From the NCBI RefSeq assembly GCF_023721815.1, contig NZ_JAMDLI010000022.1, positions 248,001 to 312,000 of the forward strand: a DNA stretch of 64,000 nucleotides, written 5' to 3'. This stretch comes from Pleomorphomonas sp. JP5 (GTDB lineage Bacteria; Pseudomonadota; Alphaproteobacteria; Rhizobiales; Pleomorphomonadaceae). Below, piece after piece: positions 32,588 through 41,557 of this stretch. The notes under the pieces were generated by a model. The model had not been told where the DNA came from and ran no database searches. It was given only the letters and a program-made list of their open reading frames with translations. The first letter of the stretch is position 1. Each line of letters opens with the position of its first letter. The position numbers were made by a program, and so were the translations under genes.

Positions 32588-33943
32588 ATGTCTCAAGGTC
32601 GCGACGGGTTTACCACGGCATTCGGCGCACTGATGGCCACCCTCGGGTCGGCCGTCGGACTGGGCAACATATGGAAGTTTCCATCCTTGACCGGCACCAA
32701 TGGCGGTGCCGGTTTTCTTTTGGTCTATCTCGCGGCGACCATTCTGGTTGGCCTGCCGGTGATGATTTCCGAGATCATGCTCGGCCGAACCGCGCGGGCG
32801 GACGCGATCACCAGTTTCGAGAAGCTGGCACCGAGGAACCAGTGGTGGTGGAAAGCGATCGGATGGATGGGGTTCGCTGCGGCGCTTCTCATCATGGCTT
32901 TTTATTCCGAAGTCGCCGGCTGGGTTTACGCCTATATCTTCAAGTCGCTGACCGGTGTGATCGCCACCACCGACCCGAAGGCGGCCGAGGCGGTGTTCGG
33001 GCAGATGGTCGCCGATCCGATGTCCTCGCTTATCTGGCAGTGGGTCGTGCTCGGTCTCACCGGGTTCATCATCGCCTTCGGCGTTTCCAAGGGTATCGAG
33101 GCCGTGACGCGGCGGTTGATGCCGTTGCTGTTCATCCTGCTTTTGGTTCTGTGTGTCCGAAGCCTGACGCTCTCGGGAGCGGGAGACGGGCTCGCGTTCC
33201 TGTTCAGTCCCGACTTTGCCAAGATCACGCCGACGGTGATGCTGACCGCGCTGGGGTTGGCCTTCTTCAAACTGTCGCTCGGCATGGGCACCATGCTGAC
33301 CTACGGCAGCTACTTCAGGGACAACCAGAACATAGCCGCCACGGCGACCCGGGTGATGTTTGCCGACCTGTCGGTGTCGCTGCTCGCCGGCATAGCCATC
33401 TTCCCGGCGGTGTTCGCCTTCGGCTTCGAGCCGGCGGCCGGCCCGTCGCTGGTGTTCATGACCATTCCCGCCGTGTTTACCTCAATGCCGGGCGGCATCG
33501 TGTTCATGACGCTGTTCTTCGTGTTGACGGCCATCGCCAGCGTCGGCGCCATCCTGTCCTTGCTCGAAGTGGTGGTGGCCATCCTGTCGGAGCGTTTCGG
33601 CCTGCCTAGGAAGGTGGCGGCGATCAGCACCATCGCCATGATTGCCGTGCTTGGCGTTCCGGCGGCGCTTTCCCAAGGAGCGATGTCGGACTTCAAGCTG
33701 TTCGGCCTCAACGCGTTCGACCTTTTCGACTTCCTGAGTTCGAACATCCTGTTGCCGGTGGGCGGCATCCTGATCTGCCTGTTCGTCGGCTGGGTCTATG
33801 GCTTGGCCGCGCCCGAGAAGCGGCTCGCCGAGGCGGGCACCCCGGTTCAGCGCGTGGTCATCAGGAGTGTGTTCTTCCTTGTCCGCTTCGTGGCGCCGGT
33901 TGCCATCACCATCGTGCTTTTGAACGGGCTTGGGGCGTTCTGA
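32588..33943 (+). CDS. Sodium-dependent transporter of the SNF (NSS) family
   Basis: This 451-residue inner-membrane protein has the NSS start GFTTAFGALMATLGSAVGLGNIWKFP (sodium-site helix TM1, with the GNIWKFP motif) and TNGGAGFLLVYL. About 11-12 helices are predicted, in line with bacterial LeuT/MhsT-type symporters that take up amino acids with Na+. The substrate cannot be assigned. AGGGGCGAAG provides the ribosome site. A short CGAGG-GTGT-CCTCG hairpin lies at 33944-33957 just after the stop; without a T tract it is only a weak terminator. Confidence 0.9.
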   Translation: MSQGRDGFTTAFGALMATLGSAVGLGNIWKFPSLTGTNGGAGFLLVYLAATILVGLPVMISEIMLGRTARADAITSFEKLAPRNQWWWKAIGWMGFAAALLIMAFYSEVAGWVYAYIFKSLTGVIATTDPKAAEAVFGQMVADPMSSLIWQWVVLGLTGFIIAFGVSKGIEAVTRRLMPLLFILLLVLCVRSLTLSGAGDGLAFLFSPDFAKITPTVMLTALGLAFFKLSLGMGTMLTYGSYFRDNQNIAATATRVMFADLSVSLLAGIAIFPAVFAFGFEPAAGPSLVFMTIPAVFTSMPGGIVFMTLFFVLTAIASVGAILSLLEVVVAILSERFGLPRKVAAISTIAMIAVLGVPAALSQGAMSDFKLFGLNAFDLFDFLSSNILLPVGGILICLFVGWVYGLAAPEKRLAEAGTPVQRVVIRSVFFLVRFVAPVAITIVLLNGLGAF

Positions 33944-34146
33944 CGAGGGTGTCCTCGCCGATCGCAAGGTGGCTACGGAGTATTCCTCATAGGGAAGCAG
34001 GAGGGGCGAGGCGTACCGTTTTCCCATTGATTTGGCTTGTCGTTTCGGTTTCCGGAGAGTAGGAGCCGCACCGTCACCGTTGAGGCGCCGACGGTTGGGG
34101 ACGGGCGTCTTGGCTCGCGCAACCGTCACCTCCTGAAAGCAAAATC

Positions 34147-35130
34147 ATGCACACGAACAAGCTTGTCGTCATCGGCGTCGGGCACGTCGGCTCCTACGTC
34201 TTGGCCGATGCCATGAAGACCGGATTGTTTGCCAGGATCGGGGTCATCGACATCCTCAAGAATGTCGCTTTCGGCGAGGCGCTCGACCAGGCGCAGGCGA
34301 CGGCGCTGACCTACATGAACAACGTCGACGTGACCGACGGCGGCTACGAACAGTGCGCCGATGCCGACGTGATCATCGTCGCGGCGGGGGGCAGCGTCGT
34401 GCCCGATCCCGCCAATCCCAAGGCGGAGCCGGACCGCGCCCTGCTGACCAAGGCCAATCGCGGCGTCATCCGCGAGGTGATGGCCGGGATCACCCGCTAC
34501 ACTCGTGATGCCATCGTCATCCTGATCACCAATCCGCTCGATACGATGGTCTACATCGCCGAGAACGAGTTCGGCTATCCGCGGGGGCGCGTCTTCGGTA
34601 CGGGCACGATGCTGGACTCGGCCCGGCTGCGTAAGCTGATCGCCAACACCTACGGCATCGACCCGAAGTCTGTGACCGGCTTCATGATGGGCGAGCATGG
34701 CCGGACGGCGTTCCCCGTTCTCAGCCACGTCAACGTCAGCGGCATCCCGTTCGGCGAGCTTGACCGGCACTTCGAGGCCCGGGAAGACATTCGCGATCCG
34801 GATGTCGTCAAGGCGCGCATCGTCTCCGCCGCCTATGAGGTCCTGAACGGCAAGGGCTGGACCAATGCCGGGGTCGCCCAGGCCGCCATCACCATGGCCA
34901 AGGCGGTTCTTCTCGACGAGCGCAGCGTCTATCCCGCTTCCACGACGCTGCGCGGCCAATATGGCTATGATGGCGACGTGGCGCTCAGCATGCCATGCCT
35001 GATCGGCCGCGACGGCATCCTGAAGCAGATGCCGGTCGAGCTGAACGATTGGGAAAAGAAGATGCTGGCCGAATCGGCCGAGTATATCCAGGCGACCATG
35101 AGGGACGCCGAGACCGGGCCGACGCGCTGA
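34147..35130 (+). CDS. L-2-hydroxyacid/lactate dehydrogenase (HicDH-like)
   Basis: This 327-residue NAD-dependent dehydrogenase of the lactate/malate family has the Rossmann start KLVVIGVGHVGSYVL. The catalytic Asp/Arg region is MLDSARLRKL and the active-site His is in MMGEHGRTAFP. The substrate loop (GGSVVPDPANPKAEPDRALL) is longer than in ordinary LDH. It and the C-terminal VLNGKGWTNAGVAQAAITMAK and IGRDGIL resemble L-2-hydroxyisocaproate dehydrogenase. It would reduce pyruvate or branched 2-oxoacids with NADH. A different LDH-like enzyme lies at 50389. It is monocistronic, with a weak GAAAG ribosome site. Confidence 0.8.
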   Translation: MHTNKLVVIGVGHVGSYVLADAMKTGLFARIGVIDILKNVAFGEALDQAQATALTYMNNVDVTDGGYEQCADADVIIVAAGGSVVPDPANPKAEPDRALLTKANRGVIREVMAGITRYTRDAIVILITNPLDTMVYIAENEFGYPRGRVFGTGTMLDSARLRKLIANTYGIDPKSVTGFMMGEHGRTAFPVLSHVNVSGIPFGELDRHFEAREDIRDPDVVKARIVSAAYEVLNGKGWTNAGVAQAAITMAKAVLLDERSVYPASTTLRGQYGYDGDVALSMPCLIGRDGILKQMPVELNDWEKKMLAESAEYIQATMRDAETGPTR

Positions 35131-35186
35131 GAGGGGAGCGCCGTCCCGCCGTGTCGTTGGCGAGGGTGGCGCCCAATGCAGCTTTC

Positions 35187-35498
35187 TCAGCCTGTGCTGA
35201 GCTTGCGCCCCAGCCGATCTTCGACCGATGCGATCTTGGTGGCGAGACGGCTGGTTTCTCCCTGCCGATAGTCGACCTTCAGCGCCACCTCGACGCGCGG
35301 GCAGTCGGCCCGCATCGCCTCGAAGCATTCGGTCACGACGGCCATCACTTCGTTCCACTCGCCTTCGAGGATGGTCCCCATCGGCGTGAGCTGGTAGGCG
35401 ACGCCGCTCCTGTCGATGATGTCGAGCGATCGGGCAACATAGGGGCTGAGGCTTTCGCCCTTGCCGACGGGATACATTGCAAATTCCAAGAGGACCAT
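35187..35498 (-). CDS. MTH1187/YkoF-type thiamine-binding-fold protein
   Basis: This 103-residue protein of the MTH1187/DUF77 family has the start MVLLEFAMYPVGKGESLSPY and GVAYQLTPMGTILEGEWNEV. Members are small ferredoxin-fold proteins, some of which bind thiamine or its hydroxymethylpyrimidine part. ATG 35498 is preceded by AAGGAACCCAG; the frame continues upstream to 35537 without a site and would overlap the AraC-type gene. It is co-directional with that regulator gene, 35 bases downstream of its stop. Its actual ligand is unknown. Confidence 0.75.
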   Translation of the reverse strand: MVLLEFAMYPVGKGESLSPYVARSLDIIDRSGVAYQLTPMGTILEGEWNEVMAVVTECFEAMRADCPRVEVALKVDYRQGETSRLATKIASVEDRLGRKLSTG

Positions 35499-35533
35499 CT
35501 GGGTTCCTTTCGCGGTCGGTTTTCGCTCGGCCC

Positions 35534-36433
35534 TCACGCCGCGTGGCGCATGAAGCGGCGGGGCGGTAGTCCGACGTGCCGGCTGAAAGCCGTGCTGAAT
35601 GTGCTGGCCGATCCGTAGCCGATCCGTCTTGCCACCTCGTCAAGCGCCATGCCACCGCCGCGCAGCAGGGTCTTGGCGAGCGCCATGCGCCAGGACAACA
35701 GGTATTCCATTGGACGAACTCCGACCAGACGGACGAAGCGGTCGAAAAAGGCGGAGCGCGACAGGCCGGCTTCGCGCGCCAGTTCCGGCACTGTCCAGGG
35801 GCGTTCGACGTCGCCATGCATCTGGCGGAGCGCGATGGCGATGCGGGGATCGGCCAGCCCACGCAACAGGCCCGGTCTGGCGTCTTGCGGCGGTGCGGCG
35901 CGGAGCGCTTCGATCAGCAGGATTTCCACCAGACGCTCGAGAATGAGGTCTCGGCCGATATCATCGCGCGCCGCTTCCTCGCCGACGAGGCGAACCAGCT
36001 GGGTAAGTCGAGGAACGTCGCGAATGTGGATCATGCGTGGCAGCAGCGAGACGAGCAGGGTGGCGTCGGGCGAAGCAAAAGTGAAGTAGCCTCCGAACTG
36101 CCGCACGTCCGGTGGTCCCTCGGTGCGACCGTGCCGGATTTCTCCTTCGGGCGGTGGGGCGGTCTTCGGATCCATGCGCACGACGGGGGCGGGCTCCAGT
36201 CCCGACATGGTGAAGGCCGGCGTGGCTGGCAGGAGGACGAAGTCGCCTTCCTCCAGGATGACTGGCGCCTCGCCGTCGACGGCGAGGCGGCATCGGCCTT
36301 CCGTCACCGCGCAAAAGCCGGGCTGGCCGAACTCAGCATATCGGACCGCCCAACGGCCGGCCCCGCTGATCCCCTTGGAGTAGATGGCCTTCGGGCTAAG
36401 AAGCCGGATCACTTCAGACAACGGATCGGTCAA
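35534..36433 (-). CDS. AraC-family regulator with N-terminal cupin
   Basis: The N-terminal half is the cupin_6 AraC-binding type (AIYSKGISGAGRWAVRYAEF, EEGDFVLLP). The C-terminal half has the two AraC helix-turn-helices (TVPELAREAGLSRSAFFDRF and ALDEVARRIGYGSASTFSTA). I chose the TTG at 36433 because AGGAG precedes it by seven bases and this family usually begins with DPLSEVIRLL; the frame is open to an ATG at 36520. It is divergent from the SDR gene at 36532, with about 98 bp between, so it likely controls it. 299 residues from this start. Confidence 0.85.
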   Translation of the reverse strand: MTDPLSEVIRLLSPKAIYSKGISGAGRWAVRYAEFGQPGFCAVTEGRCRLAVDGEAPVILEEGDFVLLPATPAFTMSGLEPAPVVRMDPKTAPPPEGEIRHGRTEGPPDVRQFGGYFTFASPDATLLVSLLPRMIHIRDVPRLTQLVRLVGEEAARDDIGRDLILERLVEILLIEALRAAPPQDARPGLLRGLADPRIAIALRQMHGDVERPWTVPELAREAGLSRSAFFDRFVRLVGVRPMEYLLSWRMALAKTLLRGGGMALDEVARRIGYGSASTFSTAFSRHVGLPPRRFMRHAA

Positions 36434-36531
36434 TCTGGACTCCTGCCAATGAAATATGGACTTTCGATCGGCGATAATCCTGATCATGCCCGCTACAACG
36501 ATCCTGTCAACGGCAAACACAGGAGACCGAC

Positions 36532-37278
36532 ATGAAAACCGCGTTCATCACAGGCTGTTCGTCCGGCTACGGACTGGAGATCGCCCGTCACTTTCATGCC
36601 CAGGGCTGGGCCGTCATCGCCACCATGCGCAGTCCGCGCGAGGATCTGCTTCCGAAGTCGGATCGCATTCGCATTCTTCCGCTCGACGTTACCGTATCCG
36701 ACAGCATCGCCGCCGCCGTAGAATCCGCCGGACCGATCGACGTTCTGGTGAACAACGCGGGCATCGGTGTCGTCGGCGCCTTCGAGGCAACGCCCATGGC
36801 GCACGTTCGCAAGGTGTTTGAGACCAATACGTTCGGTGTGATGGCTATGACGCAGGCGGTCATCCCCCAGATGCGCGCGCGTCGATCTGGCGCGATCGTC
36901 AACGTGACCTCCAGCGTGACGCTGACGCCGATGCCCTTGGCCGCGGCCTACACGGCCAGCAAGCAGGCCATCGAGGGCTTTACCGGGTCGCTGGCCCATG
37001 AACTCGCGGAGTTCGGGGTACGGGCAAAGCTGGTGGAGCCCGGTTATGCGCCGACGACGCGCTTTGCCGAGAACACCGACATCTCCGTCATGGATCTCAT
37101 TCCGGAAGCCTACGCGGAATACGCGCATCCCATCTTCGCCGCCTTTGCCAATCCACCACTGACGACGAAGGAAAGCGATGTGGCCGAGGCCGTGTGGCTG
37201 GCCGCGAATGACACCACCGGCCGACTGCGTTATCCGGCGGGTGCCGACGCTGTCGCCTTGGCCGGGCAGGGCGTCTGA
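36532..37278 (+). CDS. Short-chain dehydrogenase/reductase
   Basis: This 248-residue SDR has the cofactor-binding start FITGCSSGYGLEIARHF (TGxxxGxG), NNAGIGV and the catalytic tetrad Ser in VNVTSSVTLTPM with YTASKQA (YxxxK). It is an NAD(P)-dependent oxidoreductase with unknown substrate. AGGAGACCGAC precedes the ATG. It is divergent from the AraC-type regulator, an arrangement common when the regulator activates the SDR gene. A strong hairpin at 37347 separates it from the convergent beta-galactosidase. Confidence 0.88.
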   Translation: MKTAFITGCSSGYGLEIARHFHAQGWAVIATMRSPREDLLPKSDRIRILPLDVTVSDSIAAAVESAGPIDVLVNNAGIGVVGAFEATPMAHVRKVFETNTFGVMAMTQAVIPQMRARRSGAIVNVTSSVTLTPMPLAAAYTASKQAIEGFTGSLAHELAEFGVRAKLVEPGYAPTTRFAENTDISVMDLIPEAYAEYAHPIFAAFANPPLTTKESDVAEAVWLAANDTTGRLRYPAGADAVALAGQGV

Positions 37279-37346
37279 GTGGTCCGTCACTCCACCGGGC
37301 GGAGGTCCAGCCCGTGGTCTATGTATCGTATTGGGCTCAAGCAGCG

Positions 37347-37368
37347 GCCTCCCGGTTGCCCGGGAGGC
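37347..37368. terminator. Bidirectional terminator between SDR and beta-galactosidase genes
   Basis: GCCTCCCGG (37347-37355) and CCGGGAGGC (37360-37368) form a perfect nine-bp stem with a TTGC tetraloop. It lies between two convergent genes and can serve both. Confidence 0.6.
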
Positions 37369-37389
37369 GAGGGTGCTTGGTCGGACGTA

Positions 37390-39528
37390 TCAGTCCAGCT
37401 TGATGACGGCGCAGCCATAGGGCTCAAGCGGAAGCGGGCCGCTGACCGGACGGCCCGTCAGAAGGTCGGTACCGGAGGCAACGCCGGCGACGGTTGCCGG
37501 TTTGGCATCCGTGTTGAGGACGAAGAGCAGTTTGCGATCCTTCGCCTCACGCATGGCCACCTCCACCTTGGGCGGCAGGTCGGGAACGAGCGGCACGATG
37601 TCGGCAGCGGCAAATAGCTGGTCGGCAAGGCCTTCGACCAGTGTTTCCGTCAGATAAGTGCCGACGTAAACCGCCCGTCCGGCCCCGACCTTGCGACTTG
37701 TGATGGCCGCGCGGCCGGCAGAGAAGCGGTTGCTCCAGCGGCCGATGGTCTCGACGTCTTTGTCGATCTCGAGCAACTCGTAGAGGTGAGCGGTTTCGTG
37801 TTCGCGATTGCCGAGGGTGAACGTGTAGCGGCGTTCCGTCGATCCGGCCGGATGCGTCTTCGCAGGCCTGTGCGATGTCTCTTCGCCTCCCTGGAGCGCG
37901 AACAGTCCATCGGCTCCAGGCTCGGCAACACGTCCGAACTCTTCCACGCGAACGCCGCACAGTCTGGCAAGTCCGGGCCCCGGAGCCATGGTGCGGATGA
38001 CGTGGTTGTTGGTATCCCGCGTGCCGGTCATGGCGCCGACCACCAGCGTGCCGCCCGCCTTGACGAAGGCTTCCACCCGTTCGTCCCATTCCGGCTTCCA
38101 CATCACCCAATGAGGAATGTAGAGCAGCTTGAGACGCGAGAGATCGTCTTCGGGATGGATGAAGCCGCAGGCGATGCCGTTGTCGTAGCAGTAACGGTGC
38201 AGTCGCGTCGCGTCTTCGAACGGGCTTGGCAGGCCGATCGGGTAGGTCTGGTGGGCCTCCTGATTGTCGAAGTCGGCGCCGGCGATTCCGACGTCCATGC
38301 GCACCGATGTGCCGAGAAGATCCTGCTTGATCCTGGCGATATCGGCGGCAAAGCGGGTTGCCTCCTCATAGCGGCGGCGGGGCACGTCGTCGTGGTCGAG
38401 GATGCCCATCCAGTAGATTTCGGCGCCGAAATGCGCCGGGCGCCAGCGGAAGAACATCAGGCCATCGGCGCCGCGCGCCACCGAACTCATGGCCATGCGG
38501 CGCATCTCGCCCGGTTCCGGCGTCATGGTCGAGAATGTCGGCTGGCTACCGAAACCCGAAGCCTGCTCCGGGACGATGAAGTTGCCCGTGAAACCGCGAC
38601 AGACATCGAGGTGCAAGGCCTGCGTTGCCGCGTGACCGCCAGTCCGCTGCATCTCGTCGTAGAGCATCGGGTAGATGTCGAAGCCGAGAAAGTCGAGGTC
38701 CTGACCGAACTGTCCGCGGAAGTCGATGTCGACCAGACGACCGAGGTTGTGGAAGACGAACCAGTTGGGATTGGTGGCGCGAAGGATTTCGACCTGATCG
38801 TGCTGGAAGGCCGCCGTGGCGGTCGCCAGGAAGCGGTGGAAGTCCTGAACATGGCCGGGCGAGGGGTGGCCGGGAGCGCCCGAAAGCGGCAGCACCACCT
38901 GGTCGAAGCTGTCGTAGGCGAGCGCCCAGAAGTCGCCGCCCCAGGCAAAGTTGAGGTCGGCGATGGTCTTGTAGCGTCCGCGCAGATAGCGGCGGAACTC
39001 GCGAGCGGTCGCTTTCGAGTAGGAGGTCGAGACGGTGGTGTTGAGCTCGTTGTCGGTCTGCCAGCCGATGACATGCTGGTTGTCGCGGTAGTGTTCGGCC
39101 AGCGCCCTGGTGATGCGCCGGCTATGCTGGCGGTAGACCGGGCTGGCCGTGTCCGCGTGTTGGCGCGAGCCGTGGCTGGCGGTGCGGCCATGCTCGTCGA
39201 CGCGCAGCACTTCCGGATAGGTGGCGGTCAGCCAGCGCGGCGGCGTCGCCGTCGGCGTGCAGAAGATGGTGCCGACGCCATGCTGCCCCAGGATGGCGAT
39301 CGCCCGATCGAACAGAGAGAAGTCGAAAGCGCCTTCGCTTGGCTCGAGGATGTGCCAGGCGAACTCGCCCATGCGTACGGCATTGAAGCCGGCGGCCGCC
39401 ATGCGCTCGGCGTCGCGTTCCCAATAGCTCTCGTCGACATGCTCGGGATAATGCGGGGCACCAACAAGGAAATCGTCGAGGGCGAGCGGGCGCCAAACCG
39501 ACAGCGGCGCCTGAGATGCGAGTTTCAT
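37390..39528 (-). CDS. GH42 beta-galactosidase
   Basis: This 712-residue cytoplasmic glycoside hydrolase of family 42 has the N-terminal TIM barrel typical of the family (GAPHYPEHVDESYWERDAER, NAVRMGEFAWHILEP). The acid/base Glu is in WQTDNELN (~160) and the nucleophile Glu in VPEQASG (~320). The middle trimerisation domain and C-terminal domain are present, and the length is normal (650-710). It releases galactose from beta-galactosides. It is the last gene of an operon whose ABC transporter would import the substrate, with a divergent ROK regulator at the far end. Confidence 0.92.
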   Translation of the reverse strand: MKLASQAPLSVWRPLALDDFLVGAPHYPEHVDESYWERDAERMAAAGFNAVRMGEFAWHILEPSEGAFDFSLFDRAIAILGQHGVGTIFCTPTATPPRWLTATYPEVLRVDEHGRTASHGSRQHADTASPVYRQHSRRITRALAEHYRDNQHVIGWQTDNELNTTVSTSYSKATAREFRRYLRGRYKTIADLNFAWGGDFWALAYDSFDQVVLPLSGAPGHPSPGHVQDFHRFLATATAAFQHDQVEILRATNPNWFVFHNLGRLVDIDFRGQFGQDLDFLGFDIYPMLYDEMQRTGGHAATQALHLDVCRGFTGNFIVPEQASGFGSQPTFSTMTPEPGEMRRMAMSSVARGADGLMFFRWRPAHFGAEIYWMGILDHDDVPRRRYEEATRFAADIARIKQDLLGTSVRMDVGIAGADFDNQEAHQTYPIGLPSPFEDATRLHRYCYDNGIACGFIHPEDDLSRLKLLYIPHWVMWKPEWDERVEAFVKAGGTLVVGAMTGTRDTNNHVIRTMAPGPGLARLCGVRVEEFGRVAEPGADGLFALQGGEETSHRPAKTHPAGSTERRYTFTLGNREHETAHLYELLEIDKDVETIGRWSNRFSAGRAAITSRKVGAGRAVYVGTYLTETLVEGLADQLFAAADIVPLVPDLPPKVEVAMREAKDRKLLFVLNTDAKPATVAGVASGTDLLTGRPVSGPLPLEPYGCAVIKLD

Positions 39529-39543
39529 GTGCTGAAGTCCTTG

Positions 39544-40680
39544 TCAGATCTTGGTGACGGGCTTGGTTGCGGAAAGCGTCTTTCCGTTGGAATCGAAGAG
39601 ATAGGCGGCGCCGGCGTCGAAGCCGACGGTAATCGCCGTGTCGGGCGCGAACGGTTGTATATCGCCGATCTGGATGGTGAACACGCCTGTGCCGCTATCT
39701 GATCCGGAGGTCGAGAGGGAGCCGGCGTCGGCATAGACGATGGTTTCGCGGCCGAGATACTCGGTCAAGTTCACGCGCGCCGGAAAGCTGTTGCCGGCGT
39801 CCGGATCGCCGATGCGGAGTCTCTCGGGCCGGATCCCGACCGTCACGCTTGAACCGGCGGCCGGTGTCTCGACGAGATCGTCGAAGTCGATCTTGAGGTT
39901 GTCGCCGCAGACCACCGTGGCGCTGTTGCCGTTTGCCGAGCTTACCTTGGCGGCGACGAAGTTCATGCGGGGCGCGCCAAGGAAGCCGGCGACGAACAGG
40001 TTTACGGGGTTGGTATAGAGGTCGAGCGGCGCGCCCACCTGCTCGATCCGGCCGCCGTTGAGGACGACGATGCGGCTCGCCATGGTCATCGCCTCGACCT
40101 GATCGTGCGTCACGTAGATCATGGTGGAGCCGAGCCGGGCGTGCAGCGTGGAGAGCTCCACGCGCATCTGGGTGCGCAGCGCCGCGTCGAGATTGCTCAG
40201 CGGCTCGTCGAACAGGAAGACGTCCGGCGAGCGGGTGATGGCGCGGCCGATGGCGACGCGCTGGCGCTGGCCGCCGGATAGTTGCTTGGGATATTTCCGC
40301 AGCTGCTCCTCAAGCCGCAGGATCTGAGCTGCCCGGGCGACGGCGGCGTCGATTTCTGCCTTGGGGCGCTTGGCCATCCTGAGACCGAAGCCCATGTTCT
40401 CCTCCACCGTCATGTGCGGATAGAGAGCATAGGACTGGAAGACCATGGCAATGCCCCGGTCGCCGGGTTCGAGGTGAGTGACGTCGCGCCCCTTGATCTT
40501 CAACTGGCCGGAGGTGACGGTTTCCAGCCCGGCGATGGTCTTGAGCAAGGTCGACTTGCCGCAGCCGGACGGTCCGACCATCACGATGAACTCGCCCTCG
40601 TCGACAGTGAGGCTGATGTCCTTGAGGGCGTGGAAGCCGCCATAGTGCTTTTCGACGTTCTGTATTTCGACGCTCGCCAT
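39544..40680 (-). CDS. Sugar ABC transporter ATPase (UgpC/MalK/LacK-type)
   Basis: This 378-residue ATPase has Walker A GPSGCGKST, Q-loop MVFQSYALYPHMTVEEN, signature LSGGQRQRV, Walker B VFLFDEP and THDQVEAM. A long C-terminal regulatory domain with TOBE folds (VGIRPERLRIGD) is characteristic of the MalK/UgpC group. ATG 40680 is chosen because GAAGG lies nine bases upstream; the ATG at 40689 is too close to it. It energises the two permeases encoded upstream. 15 bases separate it from the beta-galactosidase. Confidence 0.93.
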   Translation of the reverse strand: MASVEIQNVEKHYGGFHALKDISLTVDEGEFIVMVGPSGCGKSTLLKTIAGLETVTSGQLKIKGRDVTHLEPGDRGIAMVFQSYALYPHMTVEENMGFGLRMAKRPKAEIDAAVARAAQILRLEEQLRKYPKQLSGGQRQRVAIGRAITRSPDVFLFDEPLSNLDAALRTQMRVELSTLHARLGSTMIYVTHDQVEAMTMASRIVVLNGGRIEQVGAPLDLYTNPVNLFVAGFLGAPRMNFVAAKVSSANGNSATVVCGDNLKIDFDDLVETPAAGSSVTVGIRPERLRIGDPDAGNSFPARVNLTEYLGRETIVYADAGSLSTSGSDSGTGVFTIQIGDIQPFAPDTAITVGFDAGAAYLFDSNGKTLSATKPVTKI

Positions 40681-40705
40681 CGGAGCCATCCTTCAAGTGG
40701 TGTTG

Positions 40706-41557
40706 TCAGCCCTTCACCGCGCCCATGGTCAGGCCGGCGATGAAGTGGCGTTGCATCAGGAAGAACATCGCGACCGGCGGGATCGCGACCATGATCGTCG
40801 CGGCCGCCACGAGGTTCCAGGCGGAAACCCATTCGCCGCGCAGGTTGTTGAGGCCGGCGGTCACCGGTTTCACGGCGTCGCTTTGCGTCAGCACGATGGC
40901 CCAGAAATAATCGTTCCAGACGAAGGTGAAGGTGAGAATGGCCAGTGCCGCGAGCGCCGGGCGTATCAGCGGCACGACGACGTGCCATAGCGTCTGCCAG
41001 GGGGACGCGCCTTCGGCCCGGGCGGCCTGGAACAGCTCGTCCGGCAGGGCGGCGATGAAGTTGCGCATGAACAGCGTCGCGAACCCGGTCTGGAAGGCGG
41101 TGTGGAAGATGATCAGCGCGAAAAACGTGTCGTAGAGGCCGATGCCGACCATCAGGTCGCGCACCGGGATCATCATGATCTGCGCCGGCAGGAAGTTGCC
41201 GCCGACGAAAAGCGCAAAGACCAGCCTGTTGCCCGGGAAACGATGGCGCGACAGCACGTAGCCTGTCAGGGTCGACAGGATCAGGACGCCGAGAACGGAT
41301 GGCAGGGTGATGATCAGGCTGTTGGCGAAGTAGCGGGCCAATGCCGTCTGCTTGAACACGGCCGTATAGTTCTCGACGAGATTGAACGACTTCGGCCATC
41401 CCCAGTAGTTGCCGGCCATCACCTCTTCGAAGGAGCGGAGCGAGGTCAGCATCACCGTGACGAGCGGCAGCAGCCAGAGGACAAGCACCGCGGTGACGAG
41501 GGTGACATAGGCGGCGCGAGCCGAACGGTTGGTTTCCGGAATGGGACGGGGGTACAT
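40706..41557 (-). CDS. Sugar ABC transporter permease 2 (LacG/MalG-type)
   Basis: This 283-residue permease has six predicted helices and the MalG-type ATPase-contact loop ELFQAARAEGASPWQTLWHVVVPLIRP. The ATG shares its first base with the stop of the upstream permease (TGATG). The larger frame up to 42022 is a shadow of that gene. It forms the channel with permease 1 for a beta-galactoside or oligosaccharide. Confidence 0.92.
   Translation of the reverse strand: MYPRPIPETNRSARAAYVTLVTAVLVLWLLPLVTVMLTSLRSFEEVMAGNYWGWPKSFNLVENYTAVFKQTALARYFANSLIITLPSVLGVLILSTLTGYVLSRHRFPGNRLVFALFVGGNFLPAQIMMIPVRDLMVGIGLYDTFFALIIFHTAFQTGFATLFMRNFIAALPDELFQAARAEGASPWQTLWHVVVPLIRPALAALAILTFTFVWNDYFWAIVLTQSDAVKPVTAGLNNLRGEWVSAWNLVAAATIMVAIPPVAMFFLMQRHFIAGLTMGAVKG

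Noticed and set aside
37786-39702. 638-residue plus-strand frame opposite the beta-galactosidase
   Set aside because: Shadow frame; the GH42 gene has both catalytic Glu motifs and normal length.
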